Positions 62,778 to 64,000 of a stretch of 64,000 nucleotides of DNA are shown piece after piece. The notes under the pieces were generated by a model that was not told the DNA's origin, did not search any database, and saw only the letters and a list, made by a program, of their open reading frames with translations. Source of the stretch: Circinella umbellata (taxonomy: Eukaryota > Mucoromycota > Mucoromycetes > Mucorales > Lichtheimiaceae); NCBI GenBank assembly GCA_025093555.1, contig JAIWNF010000023.1, forward strand, positions 682,001-746,000. Direction: 5' to 3'. A program made the translations under genes and the position numbers. Within the stretch, counting starts at the first letter, position 1, and each line of letters begins with the position of its first letter.

Positions 62778-64000
62778 TATTTTTAATTTTATTTTGTTGT
62801 GTCTTTGTACAAGAATATTAAAAAAGAAGTTATTGATGAAATTATATAAAGAGGGAAAAATAAAACAGATTATTGAATTGAAATGAGGAACGACAGCACG
62901 CGTTGTAACTCGTTTCTAAAATAAAAAGTTGTAAGTTGTTGTTTTTTATGATAATCGTCTTTATATATAAATATATATATGTGTGTGTGTGTGTGAATGT
63001 TCGAATAATGCTGAAGGAAGGACTGTATTATTACTGTAAATGATGAAAAAGAGCACAAAGTGAAAACCAACGAACAAAAAAATAAATTCGATTGAAGTAG
63101 TAATATAAAAAAATGTTGAACGTAAAAAAAAAAAGAAAAAAGTGAAGAAACAAGAACAAAAAGGAAGTTCGAAAAAAGGCGGGCAAAAAACTGTGCCTTT
63201 TTATTATTACGCTATAACCCAAAAAAAATTGTATTTTAATTTCCCTCTTCGGCAATCCAAACTTCTTCAATTTTTTTTTGCTAACCCCCCACAATATGAT
63301 ACACACACAGACATTACACCCTTTACTGATACGTTATATAATGATATACCTATACTACTTATTATCCAGTTATTACGATATATAATAGAAGAAAAAATTT
63401 AAGGTAATATAAATGGTATATTTATTATAGAATAAAAATTTACTTGAAACATATTGCTCTCTAACTCCTCTACTACCTATTTTTTTTTACAATTGATCAA
63501 TCAATCAATCCTCCTTTTCTCTCCTCCCCCAAACCGGAAACACATTAAAAAAAGTCCTGGTTTCTTTTGAGTAACACTTCGCTGTTTACGGATATGGTGA
63601 CAACAATAGCCATCATCGACATGATTACGTGTGTTTGCCGATCCGCGATCCCGGTACTTTGATGTGATTAGCCAATCAATGAACCGGTTGAACTTTTGTC
63701 CTACAAGGTGGGAAATAGCCCAAGCCTTCTTTCGCGCGAAACTGAAAACCAGCAAGGTAATTCGCCGCTGTAAATCAAATTGATATCCACAGCACGAAGA
63801 GCAAAAAAAAAAATTCAATGGATTTTTTTGTACTATAGAATTTAGTAAGTTTCATCACCTTTACACTCTCTTACCCCGGAAATGACACCAAAAAAGCAAC
63901 TCTTCAATAGTTAATCACTTTCAATGGGGTTATTTTACACGAGTTATTACAAGAAAATATACTTAATATGTTTCAATTTGATGATTAAGACGGAATAAAT
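62778..64000. other. 5' flank of APSES gene and window end
   Basis: AT-rich with (TA)n(TG)n near 62962-62995. A GC-richer block lies at about 63530-63790 and contains the uncertain reading frame described separately. Confidence 0.5.
63501..63818 (-). CDS. Uncertain open reading frame (105 codons)
   Basis: An open stretch on the minus strand lies in a locally GC-richer block, unlike most spurious frames here. The middle (ITLLVFSFARKKAWAISHLVGQKFNRFIDWLITSKYRDRGSANTRNHVD, given here in outline only) has mixed composition without low-complexity bias. No family is recognised and no splice-linked exon was found. It may be a gene fragment, an exon of a gene extending beyond the window, or a decayed mobile element. 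Confidence 0.25.
   Translation of the reverse strand: MNFFFCSSCCGYQFDLQRRITLLVFSFARKKAWAISHLVGQKFNRFIDWLITSKYRDRGSANTRNHVDDGYCCHHIRKQRSVTQKKPGLFLMCFRFGGGEKRRID

Overview
The window is AT-rich eukaryotic nuclear DNA with intron-dense genes (introns mostly about 60-150 nt, GT...AG, several with a CTAAC/CTGAC-like branch site). The gene content and exon density fit an early-diverging fungus, most likely a Mucoromycota/Mucorales species: TSR3, eL21, a mitochondrial DEAD-box helicase, a Par14-type parvulin, an ACBD5/Atg37-like protein, a G-beta subunit, a Spo71-like PH protein, a two-zinc-knuckle SR-like protein, a YcnI-domain protein, a soluble-adenylate-cyclase-like protein and an APSES factor. 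The species cannot be fixed from the sequence alone. Most genes were rebuilt by joining exons across splice sites. Every multi-exon model given keeps frame, and each was checked against family motifs where the family is known.

Layout. Bases 1-9000 are gene-dense: a hypothetical acidic protein (-), TSR3 (+) converging on eL21 (-), then an Mss116/CYT-19-like helicase (-) sharing a 240-bp divergent promoter with a ten-exon PIN4/Par14 gene (+). Bases 10-17 kb hold a low-complexity protein with a PP1-docking-like motif and an acyl-CoA-binding, tail-anchored protein. Bases 16.6-32.9 kb form a 16-kb gene desert of repeats: microsatellites, a 94-bp tandem repeat, a large inverted repeat and a decayed Ty3/gypsy integrase. 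The inverted-repeat arms lie at about 22.3-24.6 kb and 25.9-27.8 kb. Each carries a two-variant 12-bp tandem array and a GC-rich terminal module with small hairpins.

Bases 33-46.6 kb are gene-dense again: a hypothetical protein, G-beta, Spo71-like, an SR-like RNA-binding protein with 7-, 10- and 12-nt microexons, an SRR1-domain protein and a hypothetical protein. Bases 49-57 kb hold the secreted/anchored YcnI-domain protein and a 15-exon class III cyclase/AAA/TPR protein. Bases 60.8-62.8 kb hold an APSES transcription factor.

Functionally, the housekeeping genes serve ribosome and RNA biology: TSR3 and eL21 in ribosome biogenesis, the mitochondrial helicase in intron splicing, Par14 in the nucleolus or mitochondrion, and the SR-like protein in pre-mRNA processing. 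G-beta, the sAC-like cyclase and the APSES factor all belong to families linked to cAMP signalling and development in fungi. That they act together here is only an inference. The most unusual feature is the long inverted repeat with internal 12-bp arrays, which looks like a foldback-type element or a natural hairpin-RNA locus.
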